Origin: Candidatus Zixiibacteriota bacterium
Lineage (GTDB): Bacteria > Zixibacteria > MSB-5A5 > SM1-73
Length of the DNA: 14,596 nt
Direction of reading: 5' to 3'
Assembly: GCA_023127875.1 (NCBI GenBank)
Contig: JAGMFA010000037.1
Coordinates: forward strand, 1 to 14,596
The notes under the pieces are model-generated. The model was not told where the DNA came from. It saw only the letters and a program-made list of their open reading frames with translations, and made no database searches. This document shows, in pieces, positions 7,911-14,596 of the stretch. A program made the translations under genes and the position numbers. Every line of letters starts with the position of its first letter. The first letter of the stretch is position 1.

Positions 7911-7939
7911 CCAGATAGGGCAGGGCATTCAGCCCTGCC
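7911..7939. repeat. Palindrome 2 in the GtrA-GT87 intergenic region
   Basis: GGCAGGGC (7919-7926) pairs with GCCCTGCC (7932-7939) around ATTCA. The preceding CCAGATAGGGCAG (7911-7923) is identical to 13291-13303, the left end of the element inside the first pilin leader, so the two appear to be related repeats. Confidence 0.6.
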
Positions 7940-7983
7940 ATAAGCTGCCAGACATCACAGAATCGGATCTGACAGGGAATAAA

Positions 7984-8015
7984 TGTAGCGTCGCACACGG
8001 AGTTGCGACGCTACA
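7984..8015. repeat. Palindrome 3 in the GtrA-GT87 intergenic region
   Basis: TGTAGCGTCGCA (7984-7995) pairs perfectly with TGCGACGCTACA (8004-8015) around an 8-nt loop. It ends 19 nt before the chosen GT87 start codon. There is no T-tract, so it is more likely a dispersed repeat than a terminator. The 226-bp gap between the two genes consists largely of these three palindromes. Confidence 0.65.
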
Positions 8016-8034
8016 CGCTTTGCGGGTTTTCTTA

Positions 8035-9243
8035 ATGCGAATACCTGAACTGAAGAAAAAGGATTATTTCCGGATAGCCCTATATGCTATTCTCATAATT
8101 GTCATGCTCGGCTATTTCCGAAATACTCTGCGAAAGGGGATGAGCGACTTCAAGGTGGTTCATCGTGCCGCCACCAGAGTCCTAAACCAGGAAAACCTTT
8201 ATAATTTTGATGATGGTCATTATCTGTATAAGTATTCGCCCTTTTTTGCGGTTCTGGTTGCTCCGCTGGGGGTCCTTCCTCTCTTTCCGGCCCAGATAGT
8301 GTGGCTTGCTGGAATATGCATCTGTCTGTTCTTTATTATGAGATGGAGCAGAATGATGATTATGGGTGACAAACCACCTCCACCCTATTTATATCTCCTG
8401 ACCCTGCTTTTCACCTCCAGATTTTGGGTGCGAGAGATCTGGCTGGGGCAAACAGACTTTTTGATGCTTCTTTTCATCTTCTTGTTTATTCTCTCCACGG
8501 ATCGGGGAAAAGAGTTAAAGGCGACGTTCTTTCTCGCCTTATCAGTTATGATTAAACCCACCTCTTTGATTTTTGTGCCCTACCTTTTGTATAAGAAAAA
8601 ATTCAAACTGATTGGGCATCTCGCCATAATGTGTATTATCTTTCTTTTTGTTCCTTCATTTGTTTACGGAATTTCCGGGGGACTGAATCTGCTTTCTGGT
8701 TGGAAGACCATTATGTTGGCCTCATCTCCCCCACTCTTGGCTGCGGATGTTAATCAGTCTTTATTTGGTTTCTTTTATCGCTTCCTGACACCCATTCCTT
8801 TTCAGGTCAACATCTTGAATCTGAATTATATCGTAGTAAATTTGTTAATTTATGCCACAGCAGTAGGTTTGTTTATCTTCCTTCTTTTCTTAAACCACAG
8901 GTTGAAATTTGTGGAAGGGAATTTCGTGAAGCACCGGGAGTGCATAGAATATTCACTTCTTCTGATCTTCATGGCTCTCCTTTCGCCTCTGGGCTGGTTT
9001 CAAAACTACTCCTCATCCATTCTGGCTTATATGCTTCTACTTTATTATGTCTTGAAGACCGGATTCAAAGACCGATTTGTCTCGGCTCTGTTGATCCTAT
9101 CTTTCATTCTGGTAGATGCCATCAATTTCGAGACAGTGGGGCGAAGAATAAACGATCTTTGTTTGTATCTCTCCTTCATCACTTTCGGGATATTCCTGGT
9201 GATAATTTGCCTTTCTAAATTAAGGCTGTCCAAAATGGCTTGA
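8035..9243 (+). CDS. GT87-like (DUF2029) membrane glycosyltransferase
   Basis: A 402-residue polytopic membrane protein with about ten hydrophobic helices. After the first helix, GMSDFKVVHRAATRVLNQENLY (residues about 35-56) supplies the Asp and short helix expected in the first external loop. KYSPFFAVLVAPLGVLP then matches the hallmark of the DUF2029/GT87 family, which includes mycobacterial polyprenol-phosphate-mannose-dependent mannosyltransferases. A VMIKPTSLIFVPYLL segment is also family-like. It probably moves a sugar from a polyprenyl-phosphate donor onto a glycan outside the cytoplasmic membrane; the acceptor is unknown. The frame stays open upstream to 7906, but those 43 codons read through two palindromic repeats and encode no family sequence. 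I therefore chose the ATG at 8035, although its ribosome binding site is poor. It may be transcribed with the GtrA gene. Confidence 0.82.
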   Translation: MRIPELKKKDYFRIALYAILIIVMLGYFRNTLRKGMSDFKVVHRAATRVLNQENLYNFDDGHYLYKYSPFFAVLVAPLGVLPLFPAQIVWLAGICICLFFIMRWSRMMIMGDKPPPPYLYLLTLLFTSRFWVREIWLGQTDFLMLLFIFLFILSTDRGKELKATFFLALSVMIKPTSLIFVPYLLYKKKFKLIGHLAIMCIIFLFVPSFVYGISGGLNLLSGWKTIMLASSPPLLAADVNQSLFGFFYRFLTPIPFQVNILNLNYIVVNLLIYATAVGLFIFLLFLNHRLKFVEGNFVKHRECIEYSLLLIFMALLSPLGWFQNYSSSILAYMLLLYYVLKTGFKDRFVSALLILSFILVDAINFETVGRRINDLCLYLSFITFGIFLVIICLSKLRLSKMA

Positions 9244-9277
9244 AGCCTGTTTGGATCTGCGCTTGCATAATCCCTAT

Positions 9278-9305
9278 CTGATATGAACCATACAGTTCAT
9301 ATCAG
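9278..9305. other. Perfect 11-bp inverted repeat
   Basis: CTGATATGAAC (9278-9288) pairs with GTTCATATCAG (9295-9305) around a 6-nt loop, 34 nt after the GT87 stop. It is A/T-rich and lacks a following T-tract, so it is not an ordinary terminator. It could be an operator for the downstream regulator, an RNA 3'-end hairpin or a repeat. Nothing here decides between these. Confidence 0.45.
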
Positions 9306-9371
9306 CACAAAAAGTGAGCTAAATTCTGTTTCCCTTTATAGAGCACTTTTCCCCTGCCGATAATAAAACCA

Positions 9372-9434
9372 GTTATCAGTCAATAGTCAATAGTCACCGG
9401 TAATTCGTAATGCGTTATTAGTTGTTCGTGATTG
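9372..9434. repeat. Period-7 (GTNATTN-like) heptamer repeat, nine degenerate units
   Basis: Nine successive 7-bp units each begin with GT, including two exact GTCAATA copies (9379-9392). The array ends 15 nt before the ATG at 9449, just 5' of the ribosome binding site. It resembles the heptanucleotide short tandem repeats known from cyanobacterial and other genomes. Related units occur inside the GT117-type gene. Confidence 0.65.
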
Positions 9435-9448
9435 AATTAGGGGGAGAA

Positions 9449-10831
<1,383 letters not shown>

Positions 10832-10866
10832 TAAAAAGAAGTTCCCAGAAGAAAAAGATTCAGCCT

Positions 10867-10923
10867 TTGTAGTTGCCCAATTCATTGGGCTTTGTGAAGC
10901 TCGATAAATCGAGCAAAACTACA
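10867..10923. repeat. Palindromic element with three-way-junction fold
   Basis: The outer stem TGTAGTT (10868-10874) pairs with AACTACA (10917-10923). It encloses two perfect 7-bp hairpins, GCCCAAT/ATTGGGC (10875-10890) and GCTCGAT/ATCGAGC (10899-10914). It lies 36 nt after the regulator stop. There is no T-tract, so it is probably a dispersed structured repeat. Confidence 0.65.
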
Positions 10924-10929
10924 GCTATT

Positions 10930-10963
10930 AGTTACCAATTCATTGGGCTTTGGGAAGCTCGAT
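10930..10963. repeat. Degenerate second copy of the three-way-junction element
   Basis: It aligns with 10872-10906 with about three differences, including one gap. The right hairpin is lost: GCTCGATAA is followed by TGG instead of its complement. It is therefore a truncated or decayed direct copy next to the intact one. Confidence 0.55.
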
Positions 10964-11025
10964 AATGGTTATCAACTTTTTAACGTGACTAATTCTTAGC
11001 AATGTTGAGAGAAACAATCTTTTAC

Positions 11026-11070
11026 AATCCCCCTCAATCCCCCTTTTATAAAGGGGGACAAAGGGGGATT
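11026..11070. repeat. Nested C/G-tract palindromic repeat
   Basis: The outer stem AATCCCCC (11026-11033) pairs with GGGGGATT (11063-11070). The inner stem CCCCCTTT (11039-11046) pairs with AAAGGGGG (11050-11057) around TAT. The right arm recurs at 7-22, and the architecture matches 7300-7357. It lies 23 nt upstream of the next start codon. Confidence 0.7.
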
Positions 11071-11093
11071 TATAGTAATCAATCAAATACTTA

Positions 11094-13067
11094 ATGGAAA
11101 AAAATCTAAACCATAAAAAAAACTTTGACCAAAAGAGCAATGAGAGGAAAATACTTACATTTGAAAATGTTATTTGTGCTTCTGTGTTCATTTTTTTCCT
11201 TACAGTTTACACCATAACATTGTGCCCCACTGTTTTCTGGTGGGACTCCGGGGAACTGATTGCCAACATTGCAGTTTTAGGAATTCCTCATCGCCCCGGT
11301 TTTCCAATCTACGTGCTTTTAGGCAAGCTTTTCTCCTTTCTTCCCTTGTGGAGTTTTGCCTTAAAGGTGAATTTTCTCTCCAGCCTCTTTGCCTCTTTTT
11401 CATTGATTATCTTCTTTAAGATTTTTCAAAGAAGTCTTGCTTTGTGGTTCCCGGAAATGGCTAAAAAGAAGGGATTGGTTCTGGTTTCAGGTTTCTCTTT
11501 TCTTTTAGTTTTGGGGTTTACATATTCGTTCTGGATCCAGGCGGTGAGAGCGGAGGTTTATTCGTTGAATGTTCTTTTCTTCTCTCTGCTTTTGTTCTCA
11601 AGTATTTTGTACCTTAAAGAGAAAAGGCTAAACTACGTCTATCTTTTTTTCTTTCTTTTAGGACTGGGCCTGGGAAATCATCATCTTAGTTTATTATCAT
11701 CCACACCCGCATTGTTTTTTCTTCTCCTGTGTTCATCCGCTCATAATGAATCAGTCATTCGTAATTCGTCATTCGTCATAAACCTTAGAAGATTTCCTTT
11801 ATACACTTTATTTTTCTTATTAGGTTTAAGCGTTTACCTTTATCTCCCCATTCGCTCTTTGTTTCATCCCCCTTTAGCCTGGGGTGAGGTCGAATCCATT
11901 TCCTCGTCTGCCAGTTCCATCTTTGCCCTCGACACCATCAGGAATCTGAATCTGGAGTTTTTATCAGATATTACCACCAGGATATCACAGATCTTTTTAC
12001 TTTTTTCTGATCAACTCACTTTTTTATGTTTTACTATCAGCCTTCTGGGGCTTTTTCTCCTTTTCAGGCATAACCGCAAGCTTTTGACTTTTCTACTCTT
12101 GTTGATAATAGGCAACTGTGCCGTGGTGATATTCATCACCACGGAGTTTATTTCCACCAATCCCGATCTGCACGGATACTTGATCTTCTCCATCTTCGCC
12201 TTGGCTTTCCTTTATGGTATGGGTGTTTTCTTTATATTAAATAATATTCGTCATTCGTCATGGTTCGACTTTGCTCACCACAAGTCCGTCATCCGCCATC
12301 TTGTTTTGATTGTTTTTGGAGCAATTTCTCTTTTTCCTATGTTTAAACATTATCAGGAAGCGAATCTATCCAACAATCGTATTGCCCATGATTACGGCTT
12401 GAGCGTTATCTCCGATCTGGATTCTAACTCGGTTCTTTTTGTGGACAACGTCAATTTAAATTTCATCTTAAGAGAACTTCGTTACGCAGAGGATATGAGA
12501 GAAGATGTAACCATCATTGATCGCGGTCTTTTGAGCTTCGACTGGTATGTAGAGCAAAGAAGAAGACAGGAAAAAGCCCTCTTTTGGGGTATCCCAGAGA
12601 ACTTAATTGGTGAACCTCTGTTTGAAACGCTTCTGAGAAGATGCCAAGATTTAGGCAAGCCCACATATATCGAATTCACCGAAAGGGACTCAAGTTTAGT
12701 GAACCATCTCATTCCCAGGGGATATGTTTTTAAAGTGAGTAAGACCCAAATTGATCAACTCTCAGACAAGGATTTACTATCTCAGAAAAAGTGGGATGAT
12801 GGTGGTCCCTTCGATCCAGAGGATCAGACATTTCAGAAAGATTGGGATGCTAAGAGGGTGTTTGCTCTTTCTTTTTATCGGTTAGGGCTCTTCTATGAAT
12901 GGAAAGGGATGATATCCTGTGCTCTGGATAAGTTCGCAGAGGTCAGGAAAATCGACCCGGAAAATAAGGAATTCATCCTTAAGATCAAGCATTTGGAGAC
13001 GATACAGAGATTATCGGAGAGTTCTAAGGCGGGTTCTTTTCCTTCTCCAGGAAAACCTCCCGGATGA
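11094..13067 (+). CDS. DUF2723 / GT117-type membrane protein with C-terminal soluble region
   Basis: A 657-residue polytopic membrane protein. WWDSGELIANIAVLGIPHRP (49-68), then GFPIY, is the DUF2723 signature in the first external loop, with Asp51 and Glu54 as likely catalytic residues. RAEVYSLN (152-159), GLGLGNHHL (190-198) and YLPIRS (250-255) are further family-like motifs. About eleven helices run to residue 415. A soluble part follows, ending in a TPR-like segment (about 590-625). The family is grouped with GT-C (GT117) glycosyltransferases; donor and acceptor are unknown. VIRNSS and IRHSS stretches at 221-230 and 386-390 are encoded by period-7 repeats. The ATG at 11094 is the only in-frame start before the first helix, but it has no visible ribosome binding site. 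It lies between the regulator and the pilins, which suggests a role in surface or pilin glycosylation (inference). Confidence 0.8.
   Translation: MEKNLNHKKNFDQKSNERKILTFENVICASVFIFFLTVYTITLCPTVFWWDSGELIANIAVLGIPHRPGFPIYVLLGKLFSFLPLWSFALKVNFLSSLFASFSLIIFFKIFQRSLALWFPEMAKKKGLVLVSGFSFLLVLGFTYSFWIQAVRAEVYSLNVLFFSLLLFSSILYLKEKRLNYVYLFFFLLGLGLGNHHLSLLSSTPALFFLLLCSSAHNESVIRNSSFVINLRRFPLYTLFFLLGLSVYLYLPIRSLFHPPLAWGEVESISSSASSIFALDTIRNLNLEFLSDITTRISQIFLLFSDQLTFLCFTISLLGLFLLFRHNRKLLTFLLLLIIGNCAVVIFITTEFISTNPDLHGYLIFSIFALAFLYGMGVFFILNNIRHSSWFDFAHHKSVIRHLVLIVFGAISLFPMFKHYQEANLSNNRIAHDYGLSVISDLDSNSVLFVDNVNLNFILRELRYAEDMREDVTIIDRGLLSFDWYVEQRRRQEKALFWGIPENLIGEPLFETLLRRCQDLGKPTYIEFTERDSSLVNHLIPRGYVFKVSKTQIDQLSDKDLLSQKKWDDGGPFDPEDQTFQKDWDAKRVFALSFYRLGLFYEWKGMISCALDKFAEVRKIDPENKEFILKIKHLETIQRLSESSKAGSFPSPGKPPG
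11754..11781. repeat. Period-7 repeat inside the GT117-type gene
   Basis: Four consecutive 7-bp units (GTCATTC, GTAATTC, GTCATTC, GTCATAA) encode residues about 221-230 in frame. They fall in a hydrophilic stretch between two membrane segments. Confidence 0.65.
12250..12298. repeat. Second and third period-7 tracts inside the GT117-type gene
   Basis: GTCATTC and GTCATGG (12250-12263), then TCCGTCA and TCCGCCA (12285-12298), are two-unit period-7 tracts in the loop that encodes residues about 386-402. They are related in sequence to 11754-11781. With two units each, the evidence is weaker than for the four-unit tract. Confidence 0.45.
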
Positions 13068-13220
13068 ACTCTTTCTTGAGTCGGAGAATTAAGCAAAAAG
13101 GGGGTAAGCGATTGCATCCTGCAAAAAATCAGGTAAAAACCTCCCCACTGGGGCGGATGTTCAAAAACTGATCAAACCGTTCCCTCTTGTCCGAAAACAC
13201 CTTAGCAGAAATGTTTCAGG

Positions 13221-13237
13221 CTTGCACGACTTTTGCG
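13221..13237 (+). promoter_or_regulatory. Sigma-54 (-24/-12) promoter of the first pilin gene
   Basis: CTTGCACG (13221-13228), 4 nt, then TTGC (13233-13236) fits YTGGCACG-N4-TTGCW. There is one mismatch in the -24 element (TG for the usual GG), and G replaces the final W. The distance from the -24 G (13224) to the -12 C (13236) is exactly 12. The predicted start is near 13248, 22 nt before the ATG. The -24 mismatch makes it the weaker of the two. Confidence 0.6.
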
Positions 13238-13269
13238 TGTTTATTAATTGTTGAACAGACGAGGGACAT

Positions 13270-13776
13270 ATGAGATCAAAAAAATATCATCCAGATAGGG
13301 CAGTGGTTGAACCCTTCAGGACGAGCCTTCAGGACAAGCCCCTGCCCCATCCTGGAGGCCAAAATGGTTTCACTTTAATCGAGCTGATGATCGTGGTAGT
13401 CATCATCTCCATCCTGGCGGCGATGGCTATTCCCCGTTTCATGCGTGCTTCGGTTAAATCCAAGCAGACCGAGGCTAAACTAATCCTAAAGCAGATCTAT
13501 ACCATGCAAAGGGCCTACCGACAGGAAAAAAATATCTACTACCCCGGTGACGGAAGCACCATTGTTGCCCAACCCGCAGGAACCTTCGCCTCTTTGTATG
13601 TGGAGATCATGTCTCCAGCTTATTATAGTTACTCAGTTACCGGAGACGCCAGTACCTTTTTAGCCACCGCTGGATCCAAAAGCGCCACCGGGCTGGATGA
13701 TGATCCAACTTTAGACGTCTGGACCATGGACCAAAACGGCAATCTGATCTGTGTCACTGATGACTCTAAGGACTAA
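13270..13776 (+). CDS. Type IV pilin / pseudopilin-like prepilin with extended leader
   Basis: 168 residues. The class III signal is clear: Gly33 then FTLIELMIVVVIISILAA, with cleavage expected between Gly33 and Phe34, Phe methylation and the conserved Glu at +5. The mature protein would be about 135 residues: a long N-terminal helix, then a small head. The leader, 33 residues against 11 in the neighbouring paralogue, is lengthened by a palindromic repeat. The C-terminus has a GLDDDPTLDVWTM motif and one cysteine, shared with the next gene. The first 58 mature residues match that paralogue at 46 positions. Such proteins are cut by prepilin peptidase and assembled into type IV pili or type II secretion pseudopili; no assembly gene is in the window. 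The ATG at 13270 follows GAGGGA closely and lies 22 nt after the predicted sigma-54 start. Confidence 0.9.
   Translation: MRSKKYHPDRAVVEPFRTSLQDKPLPHPGGQNGFTLIELMIVVVIISILAAMAIPRFMRASVKSKQTEAKLILKQIYTMQRAYRQEKNIYYPGDGSTIVAQPAGTFASLYVEIMSPAYYSYSVTGDASTFLATAGSKSATGLDDDPTLDVWTMDQNGNLICVTDDSKD
13291..13355. repeat. Palindromic element inserted in frame in the prepilin leader
   Basis: The left end CCAGATAGGGCAG (13291-13303) is roughly complementary to the right end CTGCCCCATCCTGG (13342-13355), with one bulge and one mismatch. Inside are two tandem 13-bp units, CCTTCAGGACGAG (13313-13325) and CCTTCAGGACAAG (13326-13338). The left end is identical over 13 bp to 7911-7923. The length, 65-67 bp depending on the boundary, matches the 22-residue excess of this leader over the paralogue's. 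Confidence 0.65.
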
Positions 13777-13927
13777 ACCGGGGGAAACAAAACACGGCGT
13801 TTTGCAAGAAGACAAGCAGAATACTCTAAGAAAGAGAGTTGAATACAGGAGCATCAAATTTTGAGCAGAAGGGTTATCTTGGTTCAAAACAAAAGGTTAA
13901 GATGAAGAGAAATACAAAAAAAGTGGG

Positions 13928-13943
13928 TGGCACAGCTTTTGCT
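13928..13943 (+). promoter_or_regulatory. Sigma-54 (-24/-12) promoter of the second pilin gene
   Basis: TGGCACA (13928-13934), 4 nt, then TTGCT (13939-13943) matches TGGCACG-N4-TTGCW except for one base. The invariant GG and GC dinucleotides are present, and the -24 G (13930) to -12 C (13942) distance is exactly 12. The predicted start is near 13954, giving a 67-nt leader. Sites for the activator should lie in 13777-13900, where I see no convincing dyad. Confidence 0.8.
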
Positions 13944-14004
13944 TTAAAGTTTATGTGAAGATGAAAAGTGCTAAGAAAGTGAACAGGAAAAATTTAAACC
14001 AATG

Positions 14005-14014
14005 AAGGGGGTGA
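14005..14014 (+). promoter_or_regulatory. Strong ribosome binding site of the second pilin gene
   Basis: AAGGGGGTGA is 9 of 10 identical to the full anti-16S complement AAGGAGGTGA and lies 6 nt before the ATG at 14021. This suits a highly expressed structural protein and is much better than the site of the first pilin gene. Confidence 0.75.
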
Positions 14015-14020
14015 GAGAAG

Positions 14021-14455
14021 ATGTTGAGCAAATTTCATCGAAGCCAGAAGGGTTTCACCTTGATTGAGTTGATGATCGTGGTGGTTATCATCGGAATCCT
14101 GGCCGCTCTGGCAATTCCACGGTTCATGCGGGCAACCACCAAGTCCAAGCAGTCTGAGGCAAAGAATATCTTGAAGCAAGTCTATGCCATGGAGCGAGCC
14201 TATCGACAGGAGAAGGACGTTTACTGGATTACCGGGAATGCGGCAAGCGCTGCTAGCCCTAATGCATTCGGTCAGATTGGCATCGACATAATGGCTTCCG
14301 CCAGGTATAGTTATACTATCGGCAGCACAGATGCCGGAGCAACCAACTTTACGGCGACCGCCACTTCAGGCATCCTGGACGATGATGCCAAGGTGGATAC
14401 CTGGACCATGACCGATGCAGGTGTTCTGACCTGTACCAGCGATGACGCGCTGTAG
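14021..14455 (+). CDS. Type IV pilin / pseudopilin-like prepilin (second of a tandem pair)
   Basis: 144 residues. A short basic leader (MLSKFHRSQKG) is followed by FTLIELMIVVVIIGILAALA, so cleavage is expected after Gly11; Glu at +5 of the mature protein is present. The mature length is about 133, close to the first pilin. The head domain is Ala/Thr/Gly-rich and ends with LDDDAKVDTWTM, a lone cysteine and SDDAL. The Asp-rich stretch before Trp recalls the calcium site of GspG-type major pseudopilins, but that is inference. It has its own strong sigma-54 promoter, a near-perfect ribosome binding site and a strong terminator just downstream. It can thus be expressed as a single-gene unit and is the better candidate for the abundant subunit. 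Confidence 0.92.
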   Translation: MLSKFHRSQKGFTLIELMIVVVIIGILAALAIPRFMRATTKSKQSEAKNILKQVYAMERAYRQEKDVYWITGNAASAASPNAFGQIGIDIMASARYSYTIGSTDAGATNFTATATSGILDDDAKVDTWTMTDAGVLTCTSDDAL

Positions 14456-14477
14456 GGGTTTGACTTTTTGTGTTAGG

Positions 14478-14518
14478 AAAGGGGACTCAAAGGTTTGAGT
14501 CCCCTTTTTCGTTTTTTC
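14478..14518 (+). terminator. Rho-independent terminator after the pilin pair
   Basis: AAAGGGGACTCAAA (14478-14491) is perfectly complementary to TTTGAGTCCCCTTT (14494-14507). T-runs at 14505-14509 and 14512-14517 follow. It starts 22 nt after the second pilin stop. It is the only textbook terminator in the window. Confidence 0.92.
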
Positions 14519-14596
14519 GGTCAGTTTGTTGGGACAGGGGTTTAAGGGACTGTTGAAAAACCCTTTCGGCGGGGCTAAATGCCCTTCAGGGTGAAT

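Noticed and set aside
9372..9434. CRISPR-like array
   Set aside because: The units are 7 bp and contiguous, with no spacers. It is a simple short tandem repeat.
13788..13804. CAAAAC/GTTTTG hairpin just after the first pilin as a terminator
   Set aside because: The stem is only 6 bp and A/T-rich, and no T-run follows, so readthrough into the second pilin gene is likely.
13159..13890. GTTCAAAAAC (13159-13168) and GTTCAAAAC (13882-13890), plus AGCAGAA (13204 and 13864), as shared activator sites upstream of the two sigma-54 promoters
   Set aside because: The words are short, the pair occurs in opposite order in the two regions and neither is a dyad. Chance is a sufficient explanation without more orthologous promoters.
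14541..14596. Small overlapping hairpins at the 3' edge (GGGC/GCCC at 72-84 and CCCT/AGGG at 82-91, counted from 14500) as a further dispersed repeat
   Set aside because: The stems are 4 bp and mutually exclusive, and the sequence runs off the window, so it cannot be judged.

Overview
This 14.6 kb window looks like a chromosomal segment of an uncultivated Gram-negative-type bacterium with moderate GC (roughly mid-40s % by eye). Type IV pilin-like genes, sigma-54 signals, several polytopic GT-C glycosyltransferases with TPR tails and many dispersed palindromic repeats fit candidate phyla of the FCB/Zixibacteria/WOR-3 type. That placement is an impression from gene style, not a measurement. No rRNA, tRNA, CRISPR array, transposase or phage gene is visible.

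Layout. 1-121: gene-free, with a partial palindromic repeat and a hairpin. 122-2074 (minus): GT39-like membrane glycosyltransferase with a C-terminal TPR domain. 2075-2439: divergent intergenic region with a 31-bp direct repeat, a 15-bp tandem repeat and promoter-like sequences facing both ways. 2440-3846: purF, which carries all expected catalytic, PRPP-binding and Fe-S residues. 3927-7286: one large protein that appears to combine a PD-(D/E)XK nuclease, an N6-adenine methyltransferase and a specificity domain, as in type IIG restriction-modification. 7368-7808: GtrA-family protein. 8035-9243: GT87-like glycosyltransferase. 9449-10831: NtrC-family sigma-54 activator. 11094-13067: DUF2723/GT117-type membrane protein. 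13270-13776 and 14021-14455: tandem prepilin genes, closed by a strong terminator.

How the parts may work together. Each pilin gene has a well-spaced -24/-12 (sigma-54) promoter, and a complete NtrC-type activator lies about 2.4 kb upstream of the first. This resembles PilR control of pilin. Three GT-C type enzymes and a GtrA protein flank the pilin and regulator region, which suggests polyprenyl-phosphate-sugar glycosylation, possibly of surface structures. purF and the restriction-modification gene look unrelated to that theme.

The most unusual aspect is the density of small repeats and what they do to genes. A palindromic element of about 66 bp sits in frame in the prepilin leader of the first pilin and lengthens it from about 11 to 33 residues. 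Period-7 repeats occur both upstream of the NtrC-type gene and in frame inside the GT117-type gene. The right arm of a nested C/G-tract palindrome appears to supply the ribosome binding site of the GtrA gene. I found no clear evidence of a wholly new multi-gene system. The best leads are the repeat insertions into coding sequence and the sigma-54 pilin module.
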